From: Candidatus Omnitrophota bacterium
GTDB lineage: Bacteria > Hinthialibacterota > Hinthialibacteria > Hinthialibacterales > Hinthialibacteraceae
Direction: 5' to 3'
Length of the DNA: 41,572 bases
NCBI GenBank assembly: GCA_016934335.1
Contig: JAFGTC010000104.1
Span: 1-41,572 of the forward strand
Positions 1-9,058 of the stretch are shown piece by piece. The position numbers and the translations under genes are program-made. Numbering within the stretch: position 1 is the stretch's first letter; each line of letters begins with the position of its first letter. The notes beneath the pieces were generated by a model. It was not told the DNA's origin. It made no database searches and saw only the letters and a list, made by a program, of their open reading frames with translations.

Positions 1-866
1 TTGCCGACCATCGACCGCCCCGGCTCGACAATAAGCGTAAGCCCCTCCTCCCGAATGCGCTCCCGCAGCTTCTGCGCATATTCGGAAGGCGTTTCCGGCG
101 CTTGGGCTTCATACTGAATCCCCAAGCCGCCCCCCAGATCCAGATGCGAGATTTCCATCCCCTCTCGCTGCAATTCGCGGCGCAGATCCAGCAGAAGATC
201 CAGCGCCTGCAGAAGAGGCGAGGTGTCCATCAAAGAAGAACCGATATGCGCCGCAATGCCGCGGACGCGCACCGATTCCATCTCCGCCGCGCGCTTGTAC
301 AACCGCCGCGCCTGCTCGACCGGCACGCCGAATTTGTGGCCCTTCAAGCCGGTGCTGATTTTGGGGTGGGTTTTGGGATCGATGTTCGGATTCACGCGAA
401 TGGCGACGGGCGCGATTTTTCCGCCCTCTTTCGCCAGGTGCGCCACGCGATCCAATTCCGGCGCCGATTCAATGTTGAACATTAGAATGCCCGCGTCCAA
501 GGCGGCTTTGATTTCAGGATCGGTTTTGCCGACGCCGGAAAATACCATGCGCTCCGCGGGAATGCCGGATCGCAGCGCCAGCGCCAACTCGCCGCCCGAG
601 GTCAGATCGGCGCCCGCCCCCTCCTGCGCGAGGCGGTGGAGAATGGCCAGGCTGCCGTTGGCCTTCACGGCGAAGGCGATGAGCCGCGAAACGCCTTCCA
701 GCCCTTTTTGATAGCCATGGAGCGAATCGAGTATGGCGCCTTGCGAGTACACATAGAGCGGCGAACCGTACCGGGCGGTCAGATCGTCCACGCAGACGTC
801 TTCTACAAACAACCGCTTTTCTCGATACGAAAAGCGCGGGGATTTGGCATCATAGAATTGGCTCAT
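1..866 (-). CDS. lysA: Diaminopimelate decarboxylase, 3' part missing
   Basis: PLP enzyme that decarboxylates meso-diaminopimelate to L-lysine, the last step of lysine synthesis, in the cytoplasm. The first 288 codons are visible and the gene runs off the left edge. Seen on the minus strand: an N-terminal strand followed by the PLP-lysine motif AVKAN, then DLTSGGEL, FSGVGKTDPEI, RVNPN, the HIGSS segment, LDLGGGLGI and EPGRS near the cut. These are the order and spacing of fold-III decarboxylases of the LysA type; arginine and ornithine decarboxylases of this fold are less likely given the GVGKTD and HIGSS segments. The ATG at 866-864 follows a purine-rich AGGAAGG that overlaps the end of the upstream gene, whose stop lies only six bases before this start, so the two are probably one transcript and translationally linked. 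Confidence 0.95.
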   Translation of the reverse strand, partial: MSQFYDAKSPRFSYREKRLFVEDVCVDDLTARYGSPLYVYSQGAILDSLHGYQKGLEGVSRLIAFAVKANGSLAILHRLAQEGAGADLTSGGELALALRSGIPAERMVFSGVGKTDPEIKAALDAGILMFNIESAPELDRVAHLAKEGGKIAPVAIRVNPNIDPKTHPKISTGLKGHKFGVPVEQARRLYKRAAEMESVRVRGIAAHIGSSLMDTSPLLQALDLLLDLRRELQREGMEISHLDLGGGLGIQYEAQAPETPSEYAQKLRERIREEGLTLIVEPGRSMVG

Positions 867-872
867 AAACCA

Positions 873-2126
873 TCAACCTTCCTCATCCAATTCAATCGTG
901 GGCTCCTCCTCACCGCGCAGGATTCGCTGCACCCGCTTCAGCCGCACCTTGTTTTTTTGAACGTTCATCATATTGGCGGCTTTCGCGAGGGTCGATCCAT
1001 CGCGGAGGTTGCAGTGGAAGATTGTATCGTCATCCAGCGATAAGCCAAGTTTGATCTTGAAATTGAGATAGTGATTCAATATTTTGGAGCGTTCGAGCGA
1101 GATATAGGAGCGCTCCATGTTGCCGGTCATCCCCTCGATGGCGAAACAGGATTTGACATAGCGGCTGAAGGCGTTGTGGCCTTTCGTATATTCGTGCAGC
1201 TGCAGAGAGAACGAAGCCGGCAGGACGGTAATGAATTGGCCCAATTTCTCCCGGCACCAAATCATTTTCTCAAACGCCTCCTCCACTTTCCAATCGTCGA
1301 TAAAATACGTAGCGACCTTATCCGTCACCACCAGGGCGTGCTTCTGGGCGATGTTGGGATCGAGTCGCAAATTCACCACCCGCGCCCGCTCGAAATATTC
1401 CTTCATATCCGATATGATGTCGAACAGAATGCACATGCCTTCCCGCACCGTCCACATCAACATCCGGTATCGCTCGATGCCCATATCAAACCACTTTTCA
1501 CACATGATATGGACCGTATCCATATATTTGTTCCAACGAGGCTTATCTGTTTTCAGGATGGACTTGGCCAGAGTGACCAGACGCCGCAGCCGCTTCAATT
1601 TCCACAAGGCCTCGCGCGTATTGACCCGCCGATCCACCTCCCACAGGAAAAAATCGCGCAAAAAACCGCTGCAAAGCAGATCCAGCACGACCGAAATGTT
1701 AGAAAACCGAATCTCGTTTTGAGACGATTCATGGATATTCAACTTTTGGCCCATCACCCATTGAGGATTGAGCAGGCAGTCGAATTTGGGAAAATTCTCC
1801 AACAACTTTCGATCGACCGATAGAAAATTATCGTCGACGATATTGCGCGTCCCGATCGTCCGCAGCACCTGATCGAATTTCTGGTTGTGCTCGTCGCAGG
1901 TCTCGGCGTCGTAGACCACGATAAACTTGATCTGCGAAATCGAGCGCCCGAAAATGATTTCATCCATATAAACCGAGAGGAGGCCGGCAAGCCGCTTGGC
2001 CTCTCGGATTAAATCTTCCATGAGATTTTTATAGCCTTCTTCACTGACCGGGACAGGTTCATTGAAGAAAGAATAAGATTCTTTGCCGTGTTTTGCTACA
2101 ATTTCTGAGCAGACTGATTGATCCAT
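873..2126 (-). CDS. Hypothetical protein upstream of lysA
   Basis: I do not recognise a family. The 417-aa product has no signal peptide or convincing membrane segment and is rich in aromatic, basic and helical stretches, so it looks cytoplasmic. Around residues 52-75 a helix runs into FGRSISQIKFIVVYDAE, which loosely recalls the GS-x(n)-D-hydrophobic strand of minimal nucleotidyltransferases, but the canonical GS and DxD residues are not there. The middle (about 150-310) is all-helical. The last 60 residues hold SLDDDTIFHCNLRDGSTLAKAANMMNV, which reads like a helix-turn-helix-like tail, and end in an acidic tip. No strong Shine-Dalgarno precedes the ATG. It lies six bases upstream of lysA in the same direction, which suggests co-transcription but does not reveal its function. 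Confidence 0.7.
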   Translation of the reverse strand: MDQSVCSEIVAKHGKESYSFFNEPVPVSEEGYKNLMEDLIREAKRLAGLLSVYMDEIIFGRSISQIKFIVVYDAETCDEHNQKFDQVLRTIGTRNIVDDNFLSVDRKLLENFPKFDCLLNPQWVMGQKLNIHESSQNEIRFSNISVVLDLLCSGFLRDFFLWEVDRRVNTREALWKLKRLRRLVTLAKSILKTDKPRWNKYMDTVHIMCEKWFDMGIERYRMLMWTVREGMCILFDIISDMKEYFERARVVNLRLDPNIAQKHALVVTDKVATYFIDDWKVEEAFEKMIWCREKLGQFITVLPASFSLQLHEYTKGHNAFSRYVKSCFAIEGMTGNMERSYISLERSKILNHYLNFKIKLGLSLDDDTIFHCNLRDGSTLAKAANMMNVQKNKVRLKRVQRILRGEEEPTIELDEEG

Positions 2127-2529
2127 ATCTATCTTATATACGTGGTAATTTTATGATGGAATCTTTTATACATGATTCCCGGCCGTAAAGCAAGATTTCA
2201 GTTAGGACTATGGGAAAAAAAGTACTCGAAAGACCACCAATAGCCCTCATAACAGGGAAAAGACTTCTGACGCTCCATTTTTTCTTTGTTATATTACTAA
2301 ATACTTCCGATTTTATGGATGATTCGACGTCGAGTTGGGTTGCCGTGCGGATTCTTCGAGAAATCCGTACTTTTCACAGTGTCAAAATTAGATTAGATGA
2401 CAAAGTCACATGTACGAGCGGTTATACTGGAAGTGCAGTATTTAGTGCTATGCATATAACAATCACAGATTGGTCGTCCCCCCCAACTCCATAAAGAAAG
2501 TTGAAATTGAAATAAAAAGGAGAAAGCAA
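2127..2529. other. Intergenic stretch without a convincing gene
   Basis: This 403-base gap separates the minus-strand hypothetical gene from the plus-strand secreted orphan and must hold both promoters. It is A+T-rich compared with the flanking lysA side. A small perfect hairpin (six-base arms CGGATT / AATCCG around CTTCGAGA) lies at about 2349-2368. An open frame at 2210-2494 has no good ribosome site and no recognisable protein features. I could not single out a convincing -35/-10 pair. Confidence 0.5.
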
Positions 2530-3507
2530 ATGCTTAAACTTTCAACGATTTTTATCCTATCGTCGATGTCAGCCATACATTTGTTTGGCGACACTCAAAC
2601 GGAGAAAGGCCAGCCTTCTGCGGCATCATTATTTTCCGCCACTTATGATATCTCGGATGCAACCAGCGGCGTCAATCGAGTGATTTCCGAAAAACTGCTC
2701 GGTTTTCCTTTCGATCTAACGGGCATCGACCAAAAAACTCAGCAGCTAATCCAAGGTGTTCATAGTGATTCACTTCATGGAGTCCAGGATGAAATTCTGG
2801 ATTTATATTGGTCGGGATCTTTATCCGAGGGAAAATTGTCCGAAACAATGAAAAATACGATTGCGAATAATTTTTCCCTGATCAGAAAATTACCGCTGGA
2901 AGGAACCATGAATCTTGCGGCTTTCATGACGCAAGAACCGCAATCGGATATTAAAAAATTGTTGGCGGCATTCATGATATGCGGTATAGTGGGGATGATT
3001 CCCGATATTATCCCCTTTTTGGAATGTTCAAATGTATGTGTCGGAGATGCTTTTTTGGCGTTAGGATATCGCCCCTTCATCTCGGGTTCGAGTCAAATCG
3101 AGCAGGATCCGGGGAAACCGCTTCCACCTGAACAACGATTGACCTTCTGGCCCGCGTCCAATGCAATCTTGAAAAATCCCGATATCTCCTTACCTCTTTT
3201 GATCGAAACAGTGAAGCGCACCGATATTCGAACGGATATACGTTTGCGAGCCGCATCCTTTATTAACACCCTGGAGCCTGATTTGATCAACGATGGATTC
3301 ATTCAGTCCTGTGATCAAGAATTGCAAAAGCAACTGGCTGCCATTCGCGAAAATGGGATAAAATGGAGGCATTCACTCAAATTTACGGATGAGGAGTTTA
3401 TAAAAAAGCACAATGCCATCTTAAGAAAACATCTTAATTTGCCTCCGGAGGTTGATATGAAGCAAATCAGAAAAGAGATGGACGAGCATGAGTGGGGGAA
3501 ATATTAA
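2530..3507 (+). CDS. Secreted protein of unknown function
   Basis: The 325-aa product starts with a short signal peptide (MLKLSTIFILSSMSAIHLFG, cleavage near residues 20-22) and is predicted to be exported. The ATG at 2530 is chosen because a strong AAAGGAGA lies seven bases upstream; the open frame extends 20 codons further but without a ribosome site. No known domain is recognisable. There is one hydrophobic segment near residues 135-155 (LLAAFMICGIVGMIPDIIPF) followed by two cysteines; the C-terminal third is helical and charged (KFTDEEFIKKHNAILRKHL). The gene is visibly richer in A and T at third positions than its neighbours lysA and fba, and stands alone with its own terminator, which is compatible with acquisition by transfer. 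Confidence 0.7.
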   Translation: MLKLSTIFILSSMSAIHLFGDTQTEKGQPSAASLFSATYDISDATSGVNRVISEKLLGFPFDLTGIDQKTQQLIQGVHSDSLHGVQDEILDLYWSGSLSEGKLSETMKNTIANNFSLIRKLPLEGTMNLAAFMTQEPQSDIKKLLAAFMICGIVGMIPDIIPFLECSNVCVGDAFLALGYRPFISGSSQIEQDPGKPLPPEQRLTFWPASNAILKNPDISLPLLIETVKRTDIRTDIRLRAASFINTLEPDLINDGFIQSCDQELQKQLAAIRENGIKWRHSLKFTDEEFIKKHNAILRKHLNLPPEVDMKQIRKEMDEHEWGKY

Positions 3508-3540
3508 TAGCATAATCATGTAAACATATTCGAATTTCTT

Positions 3541-3570
3541 AAGGGCGGCTTCAGGTCGCCCTTCTGTTTA
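3541..3570 (+). terminator. Intrinsic terminator after the secreted orphan
   Basis: A seven-base perfect stem (AAGGGCG at 3541-3547, CGCCCTT at 3557-3563) with a nine-base loop is followed by a T-rich run (CTGTTTATTTA). It sits about 33 bases after the stop codon at 3507. Confidence 0.75.
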
Positions 3571-3848
3571 TTTATATCAAAACTCGTTTATTTTAATGGA
3601 GATGGAGTGAGATTTAGAATGCCCTCTAAGTTCAGACAGCGGTTTAAAGTAGAAAATCGACTTGCCTCAAGACCATCAATGGACGATAGAGATATCCATT
3701 CGTACTCCCTTGTTCCAGGGATTCCATTTTCACAGCTCCTGCGATACTATATCATAGTATGTAACTTCGTAAATAATCGGGATAACGATCATCCCGAATC
3801 TCTATATCATTTTTCCTATATGATCAATCAGAAAAGGAGACCGACACG
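3571..3848. other. Leader and promoter region of fba
   Basis: Non-coding space (341 bases between genes, including the terminator before it) leading to the aldolase gene. It contains a perfect inverted repeat, ATACTAT-ATC-ATAGTAT, at 3744-3760, about 88 bases before the start codon; this could be an operator or overlap a -10 region. A strong ribosome site AAAAGGAG precedes the ATG at 3849. A 86-codon open frame crossing this area has no protein-like character. Confidence 0.4.
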
Positions 3849-4883
3849 ATGCCATTGGTACCGATGAGAATTATGCTCGATCACGCGGCGGAAAATAATT
3901 ACGGCATAGCCGCCCTCAATGTGAACAACATGGAACAGATTCAGGCGATTATGGAAGCCGCCGCCGAAACCAATTCCCCGGTGATCGTCCAAGCAAGCCG
4001 CGGAGCCCGCAAGTATTCCAACGATAATTATTTGCGCCATCTGATGCTCGCCGCCGCCGAATTGTATCCCAACATTCCTATCTGCATGCATCAAGATCAC
4101 GGCAACAGCCCTGAAACCTGCGCGTCCGCCATTGAACAGGGCTTCACCAGCGTCATGATGGACGGCTCGCTGATGGAAGACGGCAAATCCCCAGCCACCT
4201 ACGAATATAACGTTGAAGTCACGAAAAAAGTCGTCGATTTGGCGCACGCCAAAGGCGTTAGCGTGGAAGGCGAACTGGGCTGCCTGGGCAGTTTGGAAAC
4301 CGGCATGGGCGACAAAGAAGACGGTCACGGCTTCGAAGGAAAATTAAACCGCGATCAGCTTCTGACCGATCCCGATCAAGCCAAAGATTTTGTCGAAGCG
4401 ACCGGCGTAGACGCGTTGGCCGTCGCCATCGGCACCAGCCACGGCGCGTACAAATTCACCACCAAACCGACCGGCGACGTATTGGCCATGAGCCGCATTG
4501 AAGAAATCCATGCAAAACTGCCCAATACTCACCTGGTTATGCACGGCTCCTCCTCGGTTCCCGAAGAACTGGTCGATATTATCAACAGCTTCGGCGGAAA
4601 CATGAAGAAAGCCTATGGCGTTCCCGTCGAAGAAATTCAACGCGGCATCAAGAGCGGCGTCCGCAAGATCAACGTTGACACCGACAACCGCCTGGCCATC
4701 ACCGGCGCCATCCGCAAAGTCTTCTCCGAAAAACCGGCGGAATTCGATCCGCGCAGCTATTTGAAGCCCGCCCGCGAAGCCATGAAGGAAGTCTGCAAAG
4801 CTCGCATGATCGCTTTCGGACAGGCCGGCAACGCCGATAAGATCAAATGCATCACCCTGATCGACATGGCGGCGAAATATTAA
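3849..4883 (+). CDS. fba: Class II fructose-1,6-bisphosphate aldolase
   Basis: Zinc-dependent aldolase that interconverts fructose-1,6-bisphosphate with dihydroxyacetone phosphate and glyceraldehyde-3-phosphate in glycolysis and gluconeogenesis. The 344-aa product carries the class II signatures: HQDHG at residues 81-85 (zinc His and catalytic Asp83), SVMMDGS, the second-shell EGELG segment, [11 protein letters not shown] (zinc His), MHGSSSVP and [10 protein letters not shown] for phosphate binding. Length and the HQDHGNSP / GTSHGAYKF wording match the 340-355-aa 'Calvin cycle' subtype better than the short FbaA type. The start is supported by AAAAGGAG about eight bases upstream. It is a single-gene unit with its own terminator. 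No RuBisCO or phosphoribulokinase is in the window, so a glycolytic/gluconeogenic role is the simple reading. Confidence 0.95.
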   Translation: MPLVPMRIMLDHAAENNYGIAALNVNNMEQIQAIMEAAAETNSPVIVQASRGARKYSNDNYLRHLMLAAAELYPNIPICMHQDHGNSPETCASAIEQGFTSVMMDGSLMEDGKSPATYEYNVEVTKKVVDLAHAKGVSVEGELGCLGSLETGMGDKEDGHGFEGKLNRDQLLTDPDQAKDFVEATGVDALAVAIGTSHGAYKFTTKPTGDVLAMSRIEEIHAKLPNTHLVMHGSSSVPEELVDIINSFGGNMKKAYGVPVEEIQRGIKSGVRKINVDTDNRLAITGAIRKVFSEKPAEFDPRSYLKPAREAMKEVCKARMIAFGQAGNADKIKCITLIDMAAKY

Positions 4884-4929
4884 TTCGATGATTTTAATAT
4901 AAATTGAAATCTCGCCAAATCTATAAAAC

Positions 4930-4967
4930 AAACCCGCCGGTAATGGAAGCCGGCGGGTTTCTTTTTT
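4930..4967 (+). terminator. Bidirectional terminator between fba and queF
   Basis: An 11-base perfect stem (4930-4940 with 4950-4960, core ACCCGCCGG / CCGGCGGGT) and nine-base loop is followed by CTTTTTT on the plus strand. The minus strand reads out into TGTTTTAT, so it can also end queF, whose stop is at 5014. Confidence 0.9.
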
Positions 4968-5013
4968 CACTCAGATTTCTTTATCGCAGATAGATTTTCA
5001 TACAACCGGAAAA

Positions 5014-5358
5014 TTATTCCGCTTTGTTATATTCCGCCTTCACAACCGTAGTGATGCCCCCCCGAGCGGTGAAATCGCCTTCGACTTTCATATAATGCGG
5101 CCGGCAGGCCTCCACCAGGTCGTCCAGGATTTTGTTCGTAACCATCTCGTAAAAAATCCCCTCATTGCGGAAGGCGAACAAATAGAATTTCAGCGATTTC
5201 AGTTCGATGCACTTTTGATCGGGAATATATTCGATGCGAATCGTCCCGAAATCGGGATTCCCTGTTTTGGGGCATACGGAAGTAAATTCCGGACATTCGA
5301 TATGGACGGTATACCGGCGGCCGGGGTAAGCGTTGTCAAAAGTTTCTATCTGACTCAT
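5014..5358 (-). CDS. queF: NADPH-dependent 7-cyano-7-deazaguanine reductase
   Basis: Reduces preQ0 to preQ1 with two NADPH, the only known enzymatic nitrile reduction to an amine, on the way to queuosine in tRNA. The 114-aa length is typical of the short (YkvM-type, unimodular) QueF. Visible motifs: [14 protein letters not shown] with the covalent Cys29 and the downstream Asp36, then the QueF motif [16 protein letters not shown] at about residues 52-67, which binds NADPH. The ORF has an intact tail ([12 protein letters not shown]) as in tunnel-fold enzymes. It is convergent with fba and shares its terminator. The other preQ0 genes (queC, queD, queE) are not in the window. Confidence 0.95.
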   Translation of the reverse strand: MSQIETFDNAYPGRRYTVHIECPEFTSVCPKTGNPDFGTIRIEYIPDQKCIELKSLKFYLFAFRNEGIFYEMVTNKILDDLVEACRPHYMKVEGDFTARGGITTVVKAEYNKAE

Positions 5359-5528
5359 TCTGATTTCTATTCTCCATTCTACGACGCCTCTCCCGCGGAG
5401 AGGATTCGATCGATCAATGACTATTCATACTGAATAAATGACTCAACATTTTAATAAATGATTTGCACATGCTTATTTTAGCTCGAGAATGCATTTTGTT
5501 AATGATCGCGAATGCGCCGGTGGAGATT

Positions 5529-6671
5529 TCAATTCGACGATTCCCCGCCCTTGTTCCAGAGAGGCGTCAAATCGGCGCTGCGAGCCGCTCGATCCGGCAA
5601 GGGGGGCTTGTTTTGATTAATGCCCTTTTGATACCAAAAAGCGACGCTGCACCAATCGTCGGATCGTTCATACAGACCGTTGTTCCAGCCAATCTGCTGA
5701 ATGGTCAATTTATGGAGTTTCTTGAAGCGTATCGGATCCGTCACATGCCAGCGATAGAGAGAGGCGTACCGTGTATTGTCATCCGTATCTTCCAGTAACG
5801 TGCAGCCGTGATAAAGATGCTGGTAGACGCCCAATCCCCAAGCGGAGCAGAAATAATCCTCCGTGCCCGTTCCGCAGATTGTGGGATATTCATCGTCGTT
5901 GTCGATATAGAATTTCATCTCTCCCTCGCCCCACCAATGAGGCCCCAATGTTCGTACGCCGATCATGGTTCCGATATAGACGCCGGGATCGTCGATCTGA
6001 TCGAGAATCACGTAATCCTGCAACAAAGTCGTCGGATTCTGCCGACGGAATTGGGCGTGAAAGCGTCCGGCGTCTTTGGGCAGAGATTTCATCAATTCAT
6101 AATCGATTTGAAAATAAACCGATCCGATCGTGCTTTCTCCATCATTTTCCAGGGTGATCTTCGCGCCGCGTTCGAACGGCATCGGGAAAAAGAAATTGAA
6201 TCCCCGGCCTTCGGTCATGCTGGTCAAGGCTGAATACATGGGCCGATTGACGCCGTGAGCCTGGCCGGTGAAGTCGAGAACCGGCGTTTCGACGCTGGGA
6301 ATATCCGATCCATCCCAATACATGCGCAGAATCGCGTTGCGGTAATGATCGTTGTCGGGGCGGATGGTCATCCAGATATGGCGAATGACGCCGCATCCTT
6401 CGATATCCATCATCGTCAATGTCTCGCCGGGTTTCAGATCGCTGTAGGCGGGCGCTCCTTTGCGGCCTCCCTTGGCCTTGCCTCCCTGCCCCGGCAATCC
6501 CTGAGGGTTTTCCATCGTGACGGCGCGAGATTCAGCGCCGGTGATCAGAGGCAGCGCTCCGACCGGCCCGATGGCGAGCGGAGAAGAAACCTGAGCGATT
6601 TGGCAAGAATAGAGACATGCAGATGCGGCGATGCACAGTAGAATGAGCGGTAATTTCTCTTTCATTTCCAT
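5529..6671 (-). CDS. DUF2961 / GH172-family lipoprotein
   Basis: Putative exported glycoside hydrolase. The 380-aa product begins with a signal peptide ending in LYSC, a plausible lipobox with Cys23. The mature part is a DUF2961 double jelly-roll fold: GVIRHIWMTI near residue 94, LRMYWDG at 115-121, FFPMPFERGAKI near 161, then WWGEGEMKFYIDND at 246-259 and GTGTEDYF at 267-274. The glutamates in these last two segments correspond to the catalytic pair described for GH172 enzymes that act on fructofuranose- or arabinofuranose-type bonds; which substrate is used here cannot be read from sequence. The start follows GGGAG five bases upstream. It stands alone between queF and the divergent pcrA. 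Confidence 0.85.
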   Translation of the reverse strand: MEMKEKLPLILLCIAASACLYSCQIAQVSSPLAIGPVGALPLITGAESRAVTMENPQGLPGQGGKAKGGRKGAPAYSDLKPGETLTMMDIEGCGVIRHIWMTIRPDNDHYRNAILRMYWDGSDIPSVETPVLDFTGQAHGVNRPMYSALTSMTEGRGFNFFFPMPFERGAKITLENDGESTIGSVYFQIDYELMKSLPKDAGRFHAQFRRQNPTTLLQDYVILDQIDDPGVYIGTMIGVRTLGPHWWGEGEMKFYIDNDDEYPTICGTGTEDYFCSAWGLGVYQHLYHGCTLLEDTDDNTRYASLYRWHVTDPIRFKKLHKLTIQQIGWNNGLYERSDDWCSVAFWYQKGINQNKPPLPDRAARSADLTPLWNKGGESSN

Positions 6672-6817
6672 TTTCTCCCTTTTTGTTTTATAGCAGACTG
6701 TCCTATCCTAAGAAGCCTGATGCTCGAAGTGAAGGCTCCTCCTTTGCCGGGCGTCCGAATCGGGCTTGAATGGAGCCGAATCACAGCGACGATAGGCGCA
6801 TGAACAAGGGATCTCAA

Positions 6818-9046
6818 ATGGGCGCGATGAAGCCATTGATGCAAAGACTGAAAACCGAACTGAATCCGCCTCAATACGAAGCGGTTACGCATATCGGCGG
6901 CCCCCTGCTGGTGCTGGCGGGCGCCGGCAGCGGCAAAACCCGTGTGATCGCCTATCGCATGGCGCATCTCATCCAAGACCAAGGCCTGGCGCCTTGGAAT
7001 ATTCTGGCCGTCACTTTCACGAACAAAGCCTCGCGGGAAATGCGCGAGCGCGTGGAATCCCTGATCGGAAATTCCACCCGCGGCTTGTGGATCGGAACTT
7101 TTCACTCCATCTGCGCCCGCATCCTTCGCCAGGACGGCAAAGCCGTCGGCGTCGATCCCCAGTTTTCGATCTACGACCGGGCCGACCAAATCGCCGCCAT
7201 CAAACAAGCCCGGATCAAATGCGGCCTTGACAGCATCAAAAAATTGACGCCGGGCGCCGTTATCAACGAAATATCGCGCGCCAAAAGCCGCTTCCAATTT
7301 CCGGAGGAATACGCCGACCGAGTCGGAAGCGAGTTTGAACAATGGGTTTCCACGCTGTATTTGGAGTACCAGGATGCGCTGCGGAAAAACAAAGCCCTGG
7401 ATTTCGACGACATTCTCATGCAGGCTGTTTTGCTGCTGACGAAAAAACCGCAGATCGGCGACGTCTATCGAAAACGGTTTCAACACATATTGGTCGACGA
7501 ATACCAGGACACCAACCGCCCCCAATATCTGCTATTGAAAGAATTGGCGCGCGACCATCATCGCATCTGCGTCGTCGGCGACGACGATCAATCGATTTAC
7601 CGCTGGCGCGGCGCGGACATCCAGAACATCCTGAGTTTCGAAAAAGATTACCCCGAAGCGCACACCGTGCGCCTGGAGCAGAACTACCGCTCGACCAAGC
7701 GAATCCTGGCGGCCGCCTGGCATGTCGTCAGCCGTAATTCGCACCGCCACGAAAAGAAATTATGGACGGGAAACGAAGAAGGAGAAAAACCCGGCGTCAT
7801 CAGCCTCCCCGACGAAGCATCGGAAGCCTATTGGGTCGCTGAACAAATCCAGAAGTTTCATGAAGAGCAAAGCATTCCTTTCGGTCATTTCGCGGTGTTT
7901 TACCGCGTTAACGCTCAGTCGCGCCTCTTCGAAGAAGAATGCGTGCACCGCGGGCTTCCCTATTCGATCGTCGGCGCCACTGCCTTTTACGAGCGCAAAG
8001 AAGTGAAAGACCTATTGGCCTATGCGCGGCTGCTGATCAATCCCGCCGACCGCGTTTCCTTCGAACGCATCGTCAATGAACCCAAACGCAAATTGGGCAA
8101 AATGTCCGTGAAAAAGTTGATGGACTTTGCCGACCGGGCGCATCTGCCCATCTTGTCCGCCGCGTTGAAAGCCGACGAAGCGGGCGGCGAATCCGGGCTG
8201 TCGCCCGCAACTCGCAAAGCCTTCCATCAATTCGCCCGTCTCTACGAACGGTGGCGGACCAGGGGAGAGGGCGTCTCTCTAACCGTATTGCTCGATAAAA
8301 TGCTGCAGGATTCCGGCTACCTTGACATGCTTTCCGACAGCAAGGATCCCCAGGATGAAGCGCGCAAAGAAAACCTGCAGGAATTAATCAACGCCGCCGG
8401 CCAATTCGAAGAAACTATGGAGCGCGAAACCTCCGCGCCCCAGAACGCGCTGATCGCTCTCCAGGGATTCCTCGAGAATACCGCCTTGATCTCCGATGTG
8501 GATGGACTGACCGAATCGGACGACGCGCTGGTTCTCATGACCGTCCACGGCGCCAAAGGTTTGGAGTTTCCCTACGTATTCATGGCGGGCATGGAGGAAG
8601 GCTTGTTCCCCCATCAACGCTCTCTCCAATCGGATTCCCCCGAAGATCTCGAAGAAGAGCGGCGACTGTGCTACGTGGGAATCACGCGAGCCAAGACGCG
8701 CATCTTTTTGAGCTGCGCCAGTTCGCGGCGGCTCTATAACATGCGGGAAATGACCATCCCCAGCCGATTCATCAGCGAAATCCCCGAGGAATATCGAGAA
8801 GCACTTTCGTGGAGCGCCTTCAGAAGCGAACCGTCCCGCCCCGAGAACGACGCAGGAGAATCGCCGCCTAAAAAGATGAAAGAAGAATCGTTCGCCGAAG
8901 GAGACATGGTTGTGCATCGGACATTCGGGCTGGGCGTCGTACTCGGCGTGGAAGGCGAAGGCCCCCGGGCTTATATCAAGTTGGATTTTCAATCCGCCGG
9001 CAAGAAGACGTTGGTGCAGGAATTGGCGCGATTAAAGAAGGTGTGA
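6818..9046 (+). CDS. pcrA: PcrA/UvrD-type superfamily 1A DNA helicase
   Basis: 3'-5' ATP-dependent DNA helicase for excision repair, replication-fork and transcription-conflict clearance. All SF1A motifs are in order: Q motif LNPPQYEAV, Walker A AGAGSGKT, motif Ia VTFTNKAS, GTFHSICARIL, Walker B ILVDEYQDTN, motif III VVGDDDQSIYRWRGA, motif IV LEQNYRST, motif V LMTVHGAKGLEF, motif VI YVGITRAK. The last about 50 residues (FAEGDMVVHRTFGLGVVLGVE...) form the PcrA/UvrD C-terminal Tudor-like domain that contacts RNA polymerase. The ATG at 6818 is chosen because AAGGGA lies six bases upstream; in-frame ATGs at 6770 and 6800 lack a ribosome site. The product is 742 aa, normal for the family. The nurA-like gene follows after 12 bases. 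Confidence 0.95.
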   Translation: MGAMKPLMQRLKTELNPPQYEAVTHIGGPLLVLAGAGSGKTRVIAYRMAHLIQDQGLAPWNILAVTFTNKASREMRERVESLIGNSTRGLWIGTFHSICARILRQDGKAVGVDPQFSIYDRADQIAAIKQARIKCGLDSIKKLTPGAVINEISRAKSRFQFPEEYADRVGSEFEQWVSTLYLEYQDALRKNKALDFDDILMQAVLLLTKKPQIGDVYRKRFQHILVDEYQDTNRPQYLLLKELARDHHRICVVGDDDQSIYRWRGADIQNILSFEKDYPEAHTVRLEQNYRSTKRILAAAWHVVSRNSHRHEKKLWTGNEEGEKPGVISLPDEASEAYWVAEQIQKFHEEQSIPFGHFAVFYRVNAQSRLFEEECVHRGLPYSIVGATAFYERKEVKDLLAYARLLINPADRVSFERIVNEPKRKLGKMSVKKLMDFADRAHLPILSAALKADEAGGESGLSPATRKAFHQFARLYERWRTRGEGVSLTVLLDKMLQDSGYLDMLSDSKDPQDEARKENLQELINAAGQFEETMERETSAPQNALIALQGFLENTALISDVDGLTESDDALVLMTVHGAKGLEFPYVFMAGMEEGLFPHQRSLQSDSPEDLEEERRLCYVGITRAKTRIFLSCASSRRLYNMREMTIPSRFISEIPEEYREALSWSAFRSEPSRPENDAGESPPKKMKEESFAEGDMVVHRTFGLGVVLGVEGEGPRAYIKLDFQSAGKKTLVQELARLKKV

Positions 9047-9058
9047 GGGAGAAGCGGC

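Noticed and set aside
2210..2494. 94-codon frame upstream of the secreted orphan
   Set aside because: AGGA is present near its ATG, but the product has no domain, composition or conservation clue and overlaps the neighbour's leader.
3607..3867. 86-codon frame before fba
   Set aside because: It runs through the fba ribosome site and start, and is rich in Arg/His and without protein-like pattern.
3849..4883. Evidence for a Calvin cycle from the aldolase subtype
   Set aside because: The subtype also serves glycolysis and gluconeogenesis; no RuBisCO or phosphoribulokinase is present.
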